Counted from the first letter of the stretch, positions 29,141 to 39,247 are shown. The stretch is 64,000 nucleotides of DNA from Hydrogenophaga crocea (GCF_011388215.1 NZ_CP049989.1:1550001-1614000); one strand, 5' to 3'. Made by a program: numbers and translations. Notes: generated from the letters alone by a model not told the origin.

Positions 29141-30076
29141 ATGACCACCCTTCCCGCCCCCGACACCGCCCGCCCCGCGCCGACCGCCCTGCATGGCGCC
29201 GCCGCCCTGCCCTCGCTGGGCGTGATCGCCGCGGAAGGCGAGGAGGCGACCCGCTTCCTGCAAGGCCAGCTCACGCAGGACTTTGCCCTGCTCGGCCTGT
29301 CCGAGGCGCGGCTGGCAGCCTTCTGTACGGCCAAGGGCCGCATGCTCGCGAGCTTCGTGGCCTTCAAGCGCGCACACGACCGCGTGCTGCTGGTGTGCAG
29401 CCGCGACCTGCTCGCGGCCACGCTCAAGCGGCTGCAGATGTTCGTGTTGCGCGCCAAGGTGAAGCTCAGCGACGCGAGCGAGGCGCACGCCGTGTACGGC
29501 CTGGCGGGCGATGCCGTGCCGGCCGCCCTGCCCGCCAGCCCCTGGAGCCAGTGGGCCGACGGTGAGGCGAACCTGGTGCGCCTGTACCCCGCCGATGGCA
29601 CGCCGCGCGCGCTCTGGGTGGGCCCGGCCGGCAGCGCCCCTGCGGGGCAGGCGCTCGACCCCGCGCGCTGGGCCTACCTCGATGCCGCCAGCGGCGTGGC
29701 CACGCTCACCCAGCCCGTGGTCGAGGCCTTCGTGCCCCAGATGCTCAATTACGAGTCGCTCGGCGGCGTGAACTTCAAGAAGGGCTGTTACCCGGGCCAG
29801 GAGGTGGTGGCGCGCAGCCAGTTCCGCGGCACGCTCAAGCGCCGCGCCTACGTGGTGCAGGCCAGCGCGGCGGTGCAGGCGGGCCAGGAGGTGTTCCACC
29901 CGAGCGACGCCGAGCAGCCCACCGGCACCGTGGTGCAGGCCGCGCCCGATCCCGCGGGCGGCTGGCGCGCCATCGTGTCCATGCAGACCAGCTCGGGCGA
30001 TGGCCAGCCGCTGCGCGCGGGCGAGGCCCGCCTCACGGTGCTGCCCCTGCCTTATCCCCTGGCCGACGACATCTGA
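29141..30076 (+). CDS. ygfZ: YgfZ/GcvT-family folate-binding Fe-S assembly protein
   Basis: 311 residues. The defining motif K-G-C-Y-x-G-Q-E appears as FKKGCYPGQEVVAR; its Cys is essential in E. coli YgfZ. The N-terminal half has GEEATRFLQGQLTQDF and AAFCTAKGRMLASF, as in the family. YgfZ uses tetrahydrofolate to help maintain certain iron-sulfur enzymes such as MiaB. Start is the ATG at 29141, after which homology begins soon. A convergent-free + strand pair with the NRDE gene 6 bp downstream. Confidence 0.9.
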   Translation: MTTLPAPDTARPAPTALHGAAALPSLGVIAAEGEEATRFLQGQLTQDFALLGLSEARLAAFCTAKGRMLASFVAFKRAHDRVLLVCSRDLLAATLKRLQMFVLRAKVKLSDASEAHAVYGLAGDAVPAALPASPWSQWADGEANLVRLYPADGTPRALWVGPAGSAPAGQALDPARWAYLDAASGVATLTQPVVEAFVPQMLNYESLGGVNFKKGCYPGQEVVARSQFRGTLKRRAYVVQASAAVQAGQEVFHPSDAEQPTGTVVQAAPDPAGGWRAIVSMQTSSGDGQPLRAGEARLTVLPLPYPLADDI

Positions 30077-30082
30077 CGCGCC

Positions 30083-30916
30083 ATGTGCCTGATCGCCTTC
30101 GCGATCGATGCCGCCGCCGACTGCCCGCTGCTGGTGGCGGCCAACCGCGACGAGCATTTCGCGCGACCGACCGCGCCGCTGCAGCGCTGGCGCCTCGAGG
30201 GCGGCGCCGACGTGGTCGCGGGCCGCGACCTGCGCGAGGGTGGCACCTGGATGGGCCTCACGCCCGGCGGCCGCGTGGCCTGGCTCACCAACGTGCGCCA
30301 GCCCGGCCTGGAGCGCGGCGACCGCAGCCGCGGCGAACTGGTCTCGCGCTGGCTGGACTCGCGCGCCGACGCCGAGGGTTTCGCCGACGGTCTGGAAGCC
30401 GAGCGCTACGGCGGCTTCAACCTCGTGGTGGGCGACCTGCGCCGCGGCCGCTGGCACTGGTTGAGCAACCGCGACCCCGCCCAGCCGCACGCCCCCCCGT
30501 CCGAGACACAGGCGGTGCGGCTGCACCTCGCGCCGCTGTCCGCGGGCGTGCACACGCTGTCCAACGCCACGCTCGACACGCCCTGGCCCAAGGCCCGGCG
30601 GCTGGCCGAGGCGCTGCGGCAGGCGCTGGCCGAACCCCATGCGGCCGAGCCGGTGCTGGCCGATGCCCTCACAGACACCCGTCACGCCGACGACGCCGAG
30701 CTGCCGCAATCGGGCGTGCCGCTGGCGATCGAGCGGGCGCTGTCCAGCCCCTTCGTGCGCATGCCCGAGCGCCGCTACGGCACGCGCAGCAGCACCCTGC
30801 TGCGCTGGCACTCGAGCGGCGTTCTGCAGGTGGACGAATGGACCCACGGCCCCGGCAGCGATCGGCCCGTGCTCGCGGCCGATCGGCACCGGCGCGAGGC
30901 CTTCACAGTGGCTTGA
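30083..30916 (+). CDS. NRDE (TANGO2-like) family protein
   Basis: 277 residues. It begins MCLIAFAID and carries LLVAANRDEHFARPT, the N-R-D-E motif that names the family. GGTWMGLTPGGRVAWLTNVR and GGFNLVVGDL follow as usual. An N-terminal Cys2 is typical of Ntn-type folds, and TANGO2 relatives have been linked to haem or lipid handling; the bacterial function is not established. Its end overlaps the convergent thioesterase-GNAT gene by 14 bp. Confidence 0.85.
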   Translation: MCLIAFAIDAAADCPLLVAANRDEHFARPTAPLQRWRLEGGADVVAGRDLREGGTWMGLTPGGRVAWLTNVRQPGLERGDRSRGELVSRWLDSRADAEGFADGLEAERYGGFNLVVGDLRRGRWHWLSNRDPAQPHAPPSETQAVRLHLAPLSAGVHTLSNATLDTPWPKARRLAEALRQALAEPHAAEPVLADALTDTRHADDAELPQSGVPLAIERALSSPFVRMPERRYGTRSSTLLRWHSSGVLQVDEWTHGPGSDRPVLAADRHRREAFTVA

Positions 30917-31769
30917 CCATCTCCAGGTGCTCGATGCCGGCCTCCTGGAACGGCTCGCCGCGCGCCTGAAAGCCCAGCCGGTCGTAGAAGCCCACCGCGC
31001 TGCGCTGCGCATGCAGCACCACCTCGCGGTCGCCGCGCGCGCGCGCCGCTTCCATCAGCGCGAGCAGCACGCGCCGGCCAACGCTGCTGCCGCGCAGCAC
31101 GCGGTGCACCGCCATGCGGCCGATCTTGCCCACACCCGGTTCGGCCTGCAGCAGCCGGCCCGTGCCCACCACCTGGCCCAGACGGTTGCGTGCCACGGCA
31201 TGCACGGCGGTGGCGTCGGCCGCGTCCATCTCGAGTTCGAGCGGGATGCCCTGCTCCTGCACGAACACCGCGCGCCGCAGGCCGGCCGCGCCGTCACCGA
31301 GCTGGTCCCAGCTGCCGACCTGCAGTTCGAGCACGTCCTCGCGCGCCTCGAAGGCCTGAAGCAGCTCGCGCAGCGCGGCCGGCACCGGCCGTGAGGTCTG
31401 CGTGGCCGGGTCGGCGAACACGTAGACCAGCTCACCGCTGATGAGGTGCTCGTCGCCGCGGAAGATGGCCCCGTGAAAGCTCAGCGAACTGTTGCCCACG
31501 CGCGAGCATTTGAGCGCCACGTCGAGCTGGTCGTCCATGCGCGCCGAGGCGTGGAATTCCACCGTGGCCTTCACGACGTACAGGTCGCCGCCCAGGCTGG
31601 CCATGCCTTCTTCGTACGGCATGCCCAACGCGCGCCAATAGTCGGTGATGGCGGTGTCGAAGTACATCAGGTAGTGCGCGTTGAACACGATCTTCTGCAT
31701 GTCCACCTCGGCCCAGCGCACGCGCAGGCGGTGGAACAGGCGGAAGTCCTGGCGTTGGTGTTGCGGCAT
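30903..31769 (-). CDS. YbgC/FadM-type thioesterase fused to an ElaA-like GNAT acetyltransferase
   Basis: 288 residues. Residues about 10-140 form a 4-hydroxybenzoyl-CoA-thioesterase-like hotdog domain (VRWAEVDMQKIVFNAHYLMYFD, catalytic Asp23). Residues about 150-288 form a GNAT domain (AVFVQEQGIPLELEMD, acetyl-CoA-binding RGSSVGRRVLLALM, and SAVGFYDRLGFQ). The cut between the two shows no stop or restart signal. The GNAT half resembles the stand-alone acetyltransferase at 45741. Probably hydrolyses an acyl-CoA and acts on a linked amine or acyl acceptor; the coupling is inference. ATG is 1 bp after the preceding hydrolase stop. Confidence 0.85.
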   Translation of the reverse strand: MPQHQRQDFRLFHRLRVRWAEVDMQKIVFNAHYLMYFDTAITDYWRALGMPYEEGMASLGGDLYVVKATVEFHASARMDDQLDVALKCSRVGNSSLSFHGAIFRGDEHLISGELVYVFADPATQTSRPVPAALRELLQAFEAREDVLELQVGSWDQLGDGAAGLRRAVFVQEQGIPLELEMDAADATAVHAVARNRLGQVVGTGRLLQAEPGVGKIGRMAVHRVLRGSSVGRRVLLALMEAARARGDREVVLHAQRSAVGFYDRLGFQARGEPFQEAGIEHLEMVKPL

Positions 31770-31770
31770 G

Positions 31771-32757
31771 TCAGGCTTCTCCGGAAAAGGCGCGGCGCAG
31801 CGCGCGCGCCGCGTCGTGGTGGGCTTTGAGGGCTTCGGGAATGGCGCGGCCGAACTGGATGAAGCCGTGCACCACGCCCGCGTAGATCTCGAGATCGACC
31901 GGCACGCCCGCGAGCCGCAGGCGGTCGGCGTAGGCAATGCCCTCGTCGGTGAGCGGATCGCACTCGGCCAGGCCCACCCAGGCCGGCGCCACGCCCTCGA
32001 GGTCGCGTGTCTGGCCGTCGGCGTCGCGGCCGTCGAGCGGGGCAAAACGCCAGTCGTCGCGGTCACGCGCGTCGCGCAGGTAATGGCCGAAGAAGTAGCT
32101 GATCTGCGGTTCGTCCAGCAGGTAGCCATGCGCGAAGCTGTGGTGCGAGGGCGTGTCCTGGTGGCCCGCGCAGCCCGGGTAGAACAGCAGTTGCAGCGCC
32201 AGGGTCTGACCGGCATCGCGCGCGGCGATCGCGGTCACGGCGCTCAGCGTGCCGCCGGCACTGTCCCCGCCCACCGCGATGCGGGCCGCGTCCAGCCCGA
32301 GCGCCGCGGCCTGAGCGCGCAGCCATTGCAGGCTGTCCCAGGCGTCGTGCACCGCGGTCGGAAACTTCGCATCGGGGGCCAGGCGGTAGTCGACCGACAC
32401 CACCGCGCAGCCCGCGCCGTGGGCCAGGGTGCGGCACAGCGGCTCGTGCGTGGCCACGCTGCCGATGGTGAAGCCGCCGCCATGGAAGTAGAGCAGGACC
32501 GGCAGGGCCGCATCGGCCTCGGGCGCATAGAGCCTGGCGGGCAGGCGTGCGCCGTCGCGCGTGGAAATCTCGAGTGCGGTCTCGCGCGGCAAGGGTGCGG
32601 GCCGCACGTCGAGCACGCCCGCGCTTTGCGCGTAGGCCGCGCGCGCCTCGTGGGGCGCGAGGGTGTGGAACGGCGGGTAGCCGGCGCGCTCGATGCGCTC
32701 GATGAGGCCGCGCATGGCCGGCGTGAGCCGATGGCGCGGTGGACGGGGGTGGGACAT
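31771..32757 (-). CDS. HSL-family alpha/beta hydrolase (esterase)
   Basis: 328 residues, hormone-sensitive-lipase type. Oxyanion motif YFHGGGF, nucleophile GDSAGG, acid in LAECDPLTDEG and base His in GVVHGFIQF are all visible. No signal peptide, so cytosolic. It probably hydrolyses short-chain esters. Overlapping context: it directly precedes the thioesterase-GNAT fusion on the same strand and diverges from the iron-dependent alcohol dehydrogenase (85 bp). Confidence 0.9.
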   Translation of the reverse strand: MSHPRPPRHRLTPAMRGLIERIERAGYPPFHTLAPHEARAAYAQSAGVLDVRPAPLPRETALEISTRDGARLPARLYAPEADAALPVLLYFHGGGFTIGSVATHEPLCRTLAHGAGCAVVSVDYRLAPDAKFPTAVHDAWDSLQWLRAQAAALGLDAARIAVGGDSAGGTLSAVTAIAARDAGQTLALQLLFYPGCAGHQDTPSHHSFAHGYLLDEPQISYFFGHYLRDARDRDDWRFAPLDGRDADGQTRDLEGVAPAWVGLAECDPLTDEGIAYADRLRLAGVPVDLEIYAGVVHGFIQFGRAIPEALKAHHDAARALRRAFSGEA

Positions 32758-32842
32758 GCGTGCTTTGTCTTTTGGGCGACCGCCTTCGCGGGCGGCTTGC
32801 CTATAGTGCGCGGCGAAGCCCGAAACATAACCGGAGACACCC

Positions 32843-33982
32843 ATGCCCCAGATCCTGTACGTGACAAACATCGTCATCGACTTCGGCGCGCTGGCCCAAT
32901 TGCAGGCCGAGTGCGAGCGCATCGGCATGGGCCGGCCGCTGGTGGTGACCGATGCCGGCGTGAAGGCCGCGGGCCTGCTCGATCGTCTGCTGGCGGCCCT
33001 GCCGGGCCTGCGGCCCGTGGTGTTCGACCAGACCCCGTCCAACCCCACCGAGGCCGCGGTGCGCGCCGCGGCCGATCTGTACCGCTCGCAAGGCTGCGAC
33101 GGCCTGATCGCGCTCGGCGGCGGCAGCGCCATCGACTGCGCCAAGGGCGTGGCCATTGCGGCCACACACGAAGGCCCGCTCAAGACCTACGCCACCATCG
33201 AAGGCGGCTCGCCCAGGATCACGGCCGCCGTGCCGCCGCTGATCGCGGTGCCCACCACCGCAGGCACCGGCAGCGAGGTCGCGCGCGGCGCCATCATCAT
33301 CGTGGACGACGGCCGCAAGCTCGGCTTCCACAGCTGGCACCTGGTGCCCCGCACCGCCCTGCTCGATCCCGAGCTCACGCTGGGCCTGCCGCCGCTGCTC
33401 ACGGCGGCCACGGGCATGGACGCCATCGCCCATTGCATGGAGACCTTCATGAGCGCGGCTTTCAACCCGCCGGCCGACGGCATCGCCCTCGACGGGCTGC
33501 GCCGCGGCTGGGCCCACATCGAGCGCGCCACCCGCAACGGCAACGACCGCGAGGCCCGCCTGAACATGATGAGCGCGAGCATGCAGGGCGCCATGGCGTT
33601 CCAGAAAGGCCTGGGTTGTGTGCACAGCCTCAGCCACAGCCTGGGTGGCATCAACCCCCGCCTGCACCACGGCACGCTCAATGCCGTCTTCCTGCCCGCG
33701 GTGATCGGCTTCAACGCCGCCACCGAATCGATGCAGAAAGAGCAGCGCCTCCAGCGCATGGCCGAGGCCATGGGTCTTGGATCCATCGGCGATGTGGCCG
33801 AGGCCGTGCGCGATATGGGCGCGCGGCTCGGCCTGCCGCCGGGGCTGCGCGCCATGGGCGTGGACCCGGGCGTGTTCGATCGCGTGATCGACGGCGCGCT
33901 GGCCGATCACTGCCACAAGACGAATCCCCGCCTGGCCACGCCCGAGGACTACCGCGAGATGCTCGAAGCGTCCTGGACCTGA
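32843..33982 (+). CDS. Iron-containing alcohol dehydrogenase
   Basis: 379 residues, group III ADH. NAD-binding ALGGGSAIDCAKG and PTTAGTGSEV; metal ligands in GMDAIAHCMETF (Asp, His), HSLSHSLGG (His) and HHGTLNAVFLP (His). It oxidises or reduces an alcohol/aldehyde pair; substrates vary widely in the family. Monocistronic, ending about 90 bp before the winged-helix regulator. Confidence 0.9.
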   Translation: MPQILYVTNIVIDFGALAQLQAECERIGMGRPLVVTDAGVKAAGLLDRLLAALPGLRPVVFDQTPSNPTEAAVRAAADLYRSQGCDGLIALGGGSAIDCAKGVAIAATHEGPLKTYATIEGGSPRITAAVPPLIAVPTTAGTGSEVARGAIIIVDDGRKLGFHSWHLVPRTALLDPELTLGLPPLLTAATGMDAIAHCMETFMSAAFNPPADGIALDGLRRGWAHIERATRNGNDREARLNMMSASMQGAMAFQKGLGCVHSLSHSLGGINPRLHHGTLNAVFLPAVIGFNAATESMQKEQRLQRMAEAMGLGSIGDVAEAVRDMGARLGLPPGLRAMGVDPGVFDRVIDGALADHCHKTNPRLATPEDYREMLEASWT

Positions 33983-34075
33983 TTCACTTTTGACGTACAT
34001 ATCACCCCCCTAGATCACGAAAAACTGACGACTTTGGCAGTGCTTTAATCGCCTTTTCAGGTGAGGAAAGCCGTC

Positions 34076-36262
34076 ATGCCCAAGCACAGCAATGGGGGCA
34101 GCGCGAGGCGCTGGCGCGATGCCCGCGACGCCGCGTCCCACGACGCCGCGTGGACCGCGGAAGAGTTCCGCTTCGGCGCGTTCGTGCTGCGCACGGACCG
34201 CCGCGAACTCCGATGCGAAGACATCGTGCGGCCCATGGAGCGGCGCTGTTTTGATCTCCTCGTCTACCTCCTGCGCCACGCCGGCCGTGTCGTGAGCAAG
34301 GAAGAGCTGCTCGACAACGTCTGGTCGAACCGCTTCGTGACCATGTCGGTGATCGCCCAGAGCGTGCTCAAGGTGCGCAAGGCACTGCGCCTGGCCGACG
34401 GCACCGACGGGCCATTGCGCACCGTGCACCGGGTGGGCTACCGCGTGGTGGGCGAGGTGCTGCACCGGCGCATCGAGCCCGCCGAGCTGCAGGCACCCTC
34501 GGGGGCCAAGGCCTGGAGCTGGGAAGAGCCCCGGCTGCGCAACATGCCCGGCGCGCCGGCCTGGCTGCCGTCGGCATTGGGCGCGTTCGGCGCCTGGGCC
34601 CTCAACAGCCACGGCATCGCCATCCACGGCACACCGCCCGAGCGCGGGCCGTTGCGCCCGCCCGAAGCGCGCTGCGAGGTGGCGCCAGGGCCCCAGGGGT
34701 TTGACGCCTGCCTCGACCTGCTCATCGAACCCTCATCGCCGGTGCGCCTGCGCGCGAGTTCGTCCTCGCCGTTCCAGGCGGTGTGGCGCGCGGCCGAGTC
34801 GGCGGCCTGGCTGGTGCGCCTGCAAGACATGCTTGCGAGCCCGTCCGACGCCTCTGAAGACATGCGCTGGGAGCGCCTGGCCTCGCTGTCGCACGCCACG
34901 CCGCCCACCCTGGGCGACGGCGGGCCCACGCTGTCCAGTGTTTGGACCATGCCGCTCGTGCAGTCCACGCCGGCCCAGCAGGCCGATCTGGTGATGGAGG
35001 CCGCGTGGCGCGGCGACCCGGCGGCGCTTTCGCAGGCGCTGCAGCTGCGCGACCAGGCCCACGCCACGGGCGACTCCGACACCGAGTCCTGGGCCGATCT
35101 CGCGGCCGCCCAGGCCGAATGGCACCGGGGCGACACCCGCGGCGTGGCCGCACGCGTGCAGCGCGCCATGGCCCGGCTCGCACGGCCGCACTGGCCGGTG
35201 CGGGCGCAGCGCGCGGCCGCGGTGGCCGCGCACCTGTTGTGCGCCACGCAATCGGTGGTGGACACGCCCGACTGGTGGCGTCAGGCCCTGCTGTCGCGCG
35301 ACGTGGTGCCGACCTCCGCGGCGCGCCGCTGGTGGCTGTTGTCGCAGCTCGAGCACCGCCTGAGCGGCGGTGAAGTGGTCGAGCTCGCGGGCATCGAGCG
35401 CCTGGACGCCAGCATCGACGCCCTCGTCGCCACCGACGGGCTGCAGGCCCTGCTGCTCAACCTGTGCGGCATGCTCCGCGCCGAAGACGGTGAACTCAAC
35501 CTCGCCTGGCAGCGCATGAAGCGGGCCCACGAACTGGCCCAGCGCTGCGGCTGGACGGGCATCCGCCCGCTGTGCCTGCTCACGCTGGGCGACCTCAGCG
35601 CACGCCTGGGCGAACACCCCACGCTCGACGCCTGCGTGGCCACGCTCGGGGCCGACCCCGCGCGCGACGAGCCGCGCCCGCAGGCCGTGCTCGCCTGGCT
35701 GCAGGCGCGGCGGCTGGCGCTGCACGCCCAGCACGCGAACGCCCTCCCCCTGATCGAAAAGGCCTGGCCCGCGCTCTCTCAGGCCGGCATCTGGTTCCGC
35801 GACGACGCCTGGCTGTTCGCGATCGACACCGCGCTGCAGGCCCGCTCGCGCCACGCGCTCATGCGCTGGCGCGGCCTGCTGCAGGCCCCCGAGGGCCCGA
35901 CGGGACGATCGCGCACCGCGCTGCTCACGGCCGTCAACGCCTCGCTGGCCCTGCTCGAAGGCGACCCGGTGCGTGCGCAGGCGCTGATGGTGAGCGCCTG
36001 GCGCGGTGCCCCGCCCTCCACGGCCAAGCGGCTGCTGGCCATGGCCGCAGCCTCGGCCGCGCGCTGGCTGAGCGCGCCCCAGCCCGAGGTGTGTGAACAG
36101 GCCCTGTTGCACGCGGGCGCCTGGCTCAAGCTGTCGCCCGCGGGGCGCCGCCTGCGGCAGGTGCTGGGTGATCGGCCCGGCGAGGCCACGGCCGCGCGCG
36201 CGGGTGCGTCTCAGTCGGTCGGCGAGTCGGACGCCGACGCGTTCTGGGTCTGGGCCGCTTGA
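34076..36262 (+). CDS. Large transcriptional regulator: OmpR/CadC-type winged helix with long helical C-terminal region
   Basis: 728 residues. Residues about 33-118 form a Trans_reg_C winged helix ([63 protein letters not shown]). The remaining 600 residues are Ala/Leu/Arg-rich and helical, TPR-like, with no receiver domain and no clear membrane helix, so this is a MalT/CadC-like stand-alone design with an unknown signal. ATG 34076 is preferred over GTG 34061 because GAGGA (34063-34067) sits at a good distance from it. Its 3' end overlaps the convergent trhO gene by 52 bp. Target genes unknown. Confidence 0.75.
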   Translation: MPKHSNGGSARRWRDARDAASHDAAWTAEEFRFGAFVLRTDRRELRCEDIVRPMERRCFDLLVYLLRHAGRVVSKEELLDNVWSNRFVTMSVIAQSVLKVRKALRLADGTDGPLRTVHRVGYRVVGEVLHRRIEPAELQAPSGAKAWSWEEPRLRNMPGAPAWLPSALGAFGAWALNSHGIAIHGTPPERGPLRPPEARCEVAPGPQGFDACLDLLIEPSSPVRLRASSSSPFQAVWRAAESAAWLVRLQDMLASPSDASEDMRWERLASLSHATPPTLGDGGPTLSSVWTMPLVQSTPAQQADLVMEAAWRGDPAALSQALQLRDQAHATGDSDTESWADLAAAQAEWHRGDTRGVAARVQRAMARLARPHWPVRAQRAAAVAAHLLCATQSVVDTPDWWRQALLSRDVVPTSAARRWWLLSQLEHRLSGGEVVELAGIERLDASIDALVATDGLQALLLNLCGMLRAEDGELNLAWQRMKRAHELAQRCGWTGIRPLCLLTLGDLSARLGEHPTLDACVATLGADPARDEPRPQAVLAWLQARRLALHAQHANALPLIEKAWPALSQAGIWFRDDAWLFAIDTALQARSRHALMRWRGLLQAPEGPTGRSRTALLTAVNASLALLEGDPVRAQALMVSAWRGAPPSTAKRLLAMAAASAARWLSAPQPEVCEQALLHAGAWLKLSPAGRRLRQVLGDRPGEATAARAGASQSVGESDADAFWVWAA

Positions 36263-37200
36263 GGCGGCGGAGGCAGCGGCACGGCCGAGCCGATGTGCGG
36301 GCGGCCGCGGCGGCGCGCCAGCTCCACCTGGCGGTGGCGCTCGGCCAGCCGGGCCCGATCCTCGTCGCTGCGCTGGGCGTGGCAGTGCGGACAGCTCACC
36401 CCTTCCTGGTACAGCGGTGAACGGCGGTCCTCGTCGCTCAGCGGCCAGCGGCAGGAGCGGCACAGCGACGAGGCCCCGGGCCTGAGGCCATGGCCAACGC
36501 TCACGCGCTCGTCGAACACAAAACACTCGCCCTGCCAGCGGCTCTGCTCGGGCGGGACCTCTTCGAGGTACTTGAGAATGCCGCCCTCGAGGTGGTAGAC
36601 GGACTCGAAGCCCTGCATCCGGAGCAGCGCGGTGGACTTCTCGCAGCGGATGCCCCCGGTGCAGAACATGGCGACGCGGGTCTTCTTGTCGGCCTGCAGC
36701 GCCTGCTGCTGCGCGAGCCAGGCCGGCAGTTCGGTGAAGCTGCGGATGCCCGGGTTGATCGCGCCCTCGAAGCTGCCGATCTTGACCTCGTAGTCGTTGC
36801 GCGTGTCGATGAGCAGCACGTCGGGCTGGCCGATCAGCGCGTTCCAGTCGGCCGGCTTCACGTACTCACCCACGGTGCGCGTGGGATCGAGCCCGGGCAC
36901 GCCCAGCGTCACGATCTCGCGCTTGAGGCGCACCTTGAGGCGGTGGAACGGCGGCGTGGGCGACCACGATTCCTTGTGCTGAAGCCGCGCCAGGCGCGGG
37001 TCGCGGCGCAGCCAGTCGAGCACGGCGCGCACGCCCGCCTCGGGGCCGGCGATGGTGCCGTTGATGCCTTCGCGCGCCAGCAGCAGCGTGCCCTTGACGC
37101 CGTGCGAGGCGCACAGCGCCTGCAGGGGCTCGCGCCACTCGGCGTGGTCGGGCAGGTCGACGAACTGGTAGAGGGCGGCGGTGAGGTAGGCGGCGGTCAC
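36211..37200 (-). CDS. trhO: tRNA uridine-34 hydroxylase (rhodanese-like, YceA/TrhO)
   Basis: 329 residues. Acylphosphatase-like N-terminal domain ([16 protein letters not shown]) and then a rhodanese domain with [15 protein letters not shown] and the active-site loop [12 protein letters not shown] (Cys). A C-terminal Cys-rich zinc-like segment ([21 protein letters not shown]) follows. TrhO makes 5-hydroxyuridine at position 34 of certain tRNAs using oxygen. The last 17 codons, a Pro/Ala/Gln-rich tail, overlap the convergent regulator gene. Confidence 0.92.
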   Translation of the reverse strand: MTAAYLTAALYQFVDLPDHAEWREPLQALCASHGVKGTLLLAREGINGTIAGPEAGVRAVLDWLRRDPRLARLQHKESWSPTPPFHRLKVRLKREIVTLGVPGLDPTRTVGEYVKPADWNALIGQPDVLLIDTRNDYEVKIGSFEGAINPGIRSFTELPAWLAQQQALQADKKTRVAMFCTGGIRCEKSTALLRMQGFESVYHLEGGILKYLEEVPPEQSRWQGECFVFDERVSVGHGLRPGASSLCRSCRWPLSDEDRRSPLYQEGVSCPHCHAQRSDEDRARLAERHRQVELARRRGRPHIGSAVPLPPPPQAAQTQNASASDSPTD

Positions 37201-37242
37201 GGCGCGATTATCCCGCCCGGCAGGCCGCGGGCCGGGCGCGGT

Positions 37243-38337
37243 TCAGAGCGCTTCGACGCGCGACGGGTCGGGGCGCGCCAGCCACTCGCCCAGCTCGTCG
37301 GCCAGTTGCTGCGCGGCCTTCACGGCGGCCTGCCACACCGCCACGCGCGCGCCCAGGTCCTGGCCGTAGCGCTGGAAGTCGGTTCGGTCGGGCAGCTTGC
37401 CGTTGGGCAGCGTGCGCACCCAGGCCGGGTCGGGCGCGAGCACCAGCATGTGGTCGAGCGCGTCGCTGCTGCGGTGGCGCCGCTTCCAGGCCTTGTCGAG
37501 CCAGCCCGGCACCACCGCCTTCTGGAAGTGCGGGTAGAGCACGATCGGGGCCTCGGGCCTGGCGTGGTAGCGCAGGTGCAGGTGGTAGTCGGTGATGCCG
37601 CCGTCCCAGTAGGTGCCCTGGGGCGCGCCGGGGATGTCGGCCACGGGCCGCAGCACGAAGGGAATGGAGCAGCTCGCCTGCATGGCGGGCATGAAGTTGC
37701 CCGGGCCGAGCGGGATCTGGCGCGTGCGCAGGTCCTGCGTGCCGAAGGGCAGCGCGCTCACGCCGCCCAGTGGCGCATCGGGCGCTGAAAACACCACGCG
37801 CTCCATCCAGCCGCCCAGGGCCCGGCGGTGCAGCGCGTTGGCCGCGAAAGCGCCCATGTAGCCCAGCGGCGTGCGCCAGCGGCCGTCGCGCGCCAGCAGG
37901 CGCAGCCCGCGCGAGGTCACGATGTGCAGCCGCCAGCGCGGGTGCTGCAGCACCTCGTCCACGCGCCCGCCGTAGAAGGCCTGCAGGTTGGCCGAGAAGG
38001 CCTCGCTGACCTGCTGCGCCGTGAGGCGGCGCTGGCCCGGGGGCAGCTCGAAGTGCTGGTGGATGTAGTCGTGCTCGAGCCGCTCGAGCGCGGCCACCGG
38101 GTCGCGCAGGCAGGCCGTGCCCATGCGCCAGGCGCCGATGGAGGCGCCGATGAGGTGGATGGTCTGGGGCGCATCGCGCAGCCAGTGGCCGAACAGCAGC
38201 CGGTCGATGGGCCCGAGGATCAGGCCCTTGGGGCCGCCGGCGGCGGCCGGGATCACGCCCACATGGTCGGGGCGCAGGCCGTGGTCTCGCAGGTGTTGCA
38301 GGGCCAGGGGCCCGGCGTAGAGGCGCAGTGCTCGCAT
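37243..38337 (-). CDS. Patatin-like phospholipase family protein
   Basis: 364 residues. Catalytic dyad of patatins: Ser66 in GASIGAWR (G-x-S-x-G) and Asp in YWDGGITDYHL (D-G-G). AAAGGPKGLI near residue 31 supplies the oxyanion glycines. No signal peptide. Likely a lipid acyl hydrolase; substrate unknown. Confidence 0.88.
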   Translation of the reverse strand: MRALRLYAGPLALQHLRDHGLRPDHVGVIPAAAGGPKGLILGPIDRLLFGHWLRDAPQTIHLIGASIGAWRMGTACLRDPVAALERLEHDYIHQHFELPPGQRRLTAQQVSEAFSANLQAFYGGRVDEVLQHPRWRLHIVTSRGLRLLARDGRWRTPLGYMGAFAANALHRRALGGWMERVVFSAPDAPLGGVSALPFGTQDLRTRQIPLGPGNFMPAMQASCSIPFVLRPVADIPGAPQGTYWDGGITDYHLHLRYHARPEAPIVLYPHFQKAVVPGWLDKAWKRRHRSSDALDHMLVLAPDPAWVRTLPNGKLPDRTDFQRYGQDLGARVAVWQAAVKAAQQLADELGEWLARPDPSRVEAL

Positions 38338-38383
38338 GGCGCGGATTGTCCGCGAGCCGCGGGCCTGCCGTCGGGGCCGCTGC

Positions 38384-39247
38384 TCAGTGCGCGACCGAAT
38401 CCTTGTTGTTTGCGGCCGCGGGTTCTTCGGGCTCGTCGAAGTCGGTCTCGCGCGAGATCGAGGGAATGCGGTCGGCGACCACGGTGTCGGGGTCGATGCC
38501 CAGCACCAGGCCCACGGGATCGGGGTAGGTGTTGATCAGCAGCTCGCCGCGCATGTCCTGCTCCTCGGCGCGCGCGCGCCACGAGGCGATGTGGATCACG
38601 CCCGCGATCGGCTCGTACACGTCGTTGTCGAACGGCGCGGTCTGGTGTTCGATGGCGTTGATCATGCGGCGCGGGAACTTCCATTCGCGCGCCAGCGCGG
38701 CCCCCACCTCGGCGTAGCTGTAGCCGAACAGGCTGCGCTCGGCGCGGGCGCGCTTGAGGTCGAGCATGGGCACGGCGCGATCGAGCTCGATCATGGCCTC
38801 GGGCATGCCCACGTGCATCACGAGCTCGCCCACGCCGTGGATCAGGCCCGCGGTGAAGGCGGTGTTCTCGTCGATGCGGATCGGCAGCGCGATGTAGCGC
38901 GCCAGGTTGGCGGCATTGAGGCTGTAGCGCCAGAACTGGTTGAGGTTGACGCCACCGACGGTGTGGAAGCCTTCGCCCAGGGCGCTGGCCACGACCAGGG
39001 CGCGCACCTTGATCAGGCCCAGGATGTTCATGGCCTCGCGCGCATTGGTCACGTTGCGCGACAGACCGAAGAAGGCCGAGTTGGCGGTCTTGAGCAGCTT
39101 GGCCGTGAGCACCGGGTCTTCTTCGATCAGCGAGGCCACGCGCATCGGGTCCACGTCGGGCTGCTCGAAGGTGTCGATCAGCTGGCGCACGACCTTGGGG
39201 ACCGACGGTAGGGCCTGAGGTTGCTTGAGGAGCTTTTCGAGGTTCAT
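38384..39247 (-). CDS. HDOD domain protein (copy A)
   Basis: 287 residues. HDOD domain from about residue 10 to 215: LPSVPKVVRQLIDTFEQPD, DPVLTAKLLKTANSAFFG, MNILGLIKVRALV, and a degenerate HD-like AGLIHGVGELVMH. HDOD proteins lack the metal-binding HD residues and act as signalling scaffolds, often with cyclic-di-GMP or chemotaxis pathways. It is next to a second HDOD gene of the same length and design (39324-40151). The two align over the entire length, indicating a tandem duplication. Confidence 0.88.
   Translation of the reverse strand: MNLEKLLKQPQALPSVPKVVRQLIDTFEQPDVDPMRVASLIEEDPVLTAKLLKTANSAFFGLSRNVTNAREAMNILGLIKVRALVVASALGEGFHTVGGVNLNQFWRYSLNAANLARYIALPIRIDENTAFTAGLIHGVGELVMHVGMPEAMIELDRAVPMLDLKRARAERSLFGYSYAEVGAALAREWKFPRRMINAIEHQTAPFDNDVYEPIAGVIHIASWRARAEEQDMRGELLINTYPDPVGLVLGIDPDTVVADRIPSISRETDFDEPEEPAAANNKDSVAH

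Noticed and set aside
33983..34060. TTGACG at 33990-33995 and TTTGGCAG at about 34033 as promoters (sigma-70 or sigma-54)
   Set aside because: No suitable -10 or -12 element at the correct spacing; not supported well enough to annotate.
36211..36262. 52-bp convergent overlap of trhO and the winged-helix gene as a sign of a frameshift
   Set aside because: Both C-termini read as plausible tails; convergent overlaps of this size occur in compact genomes.
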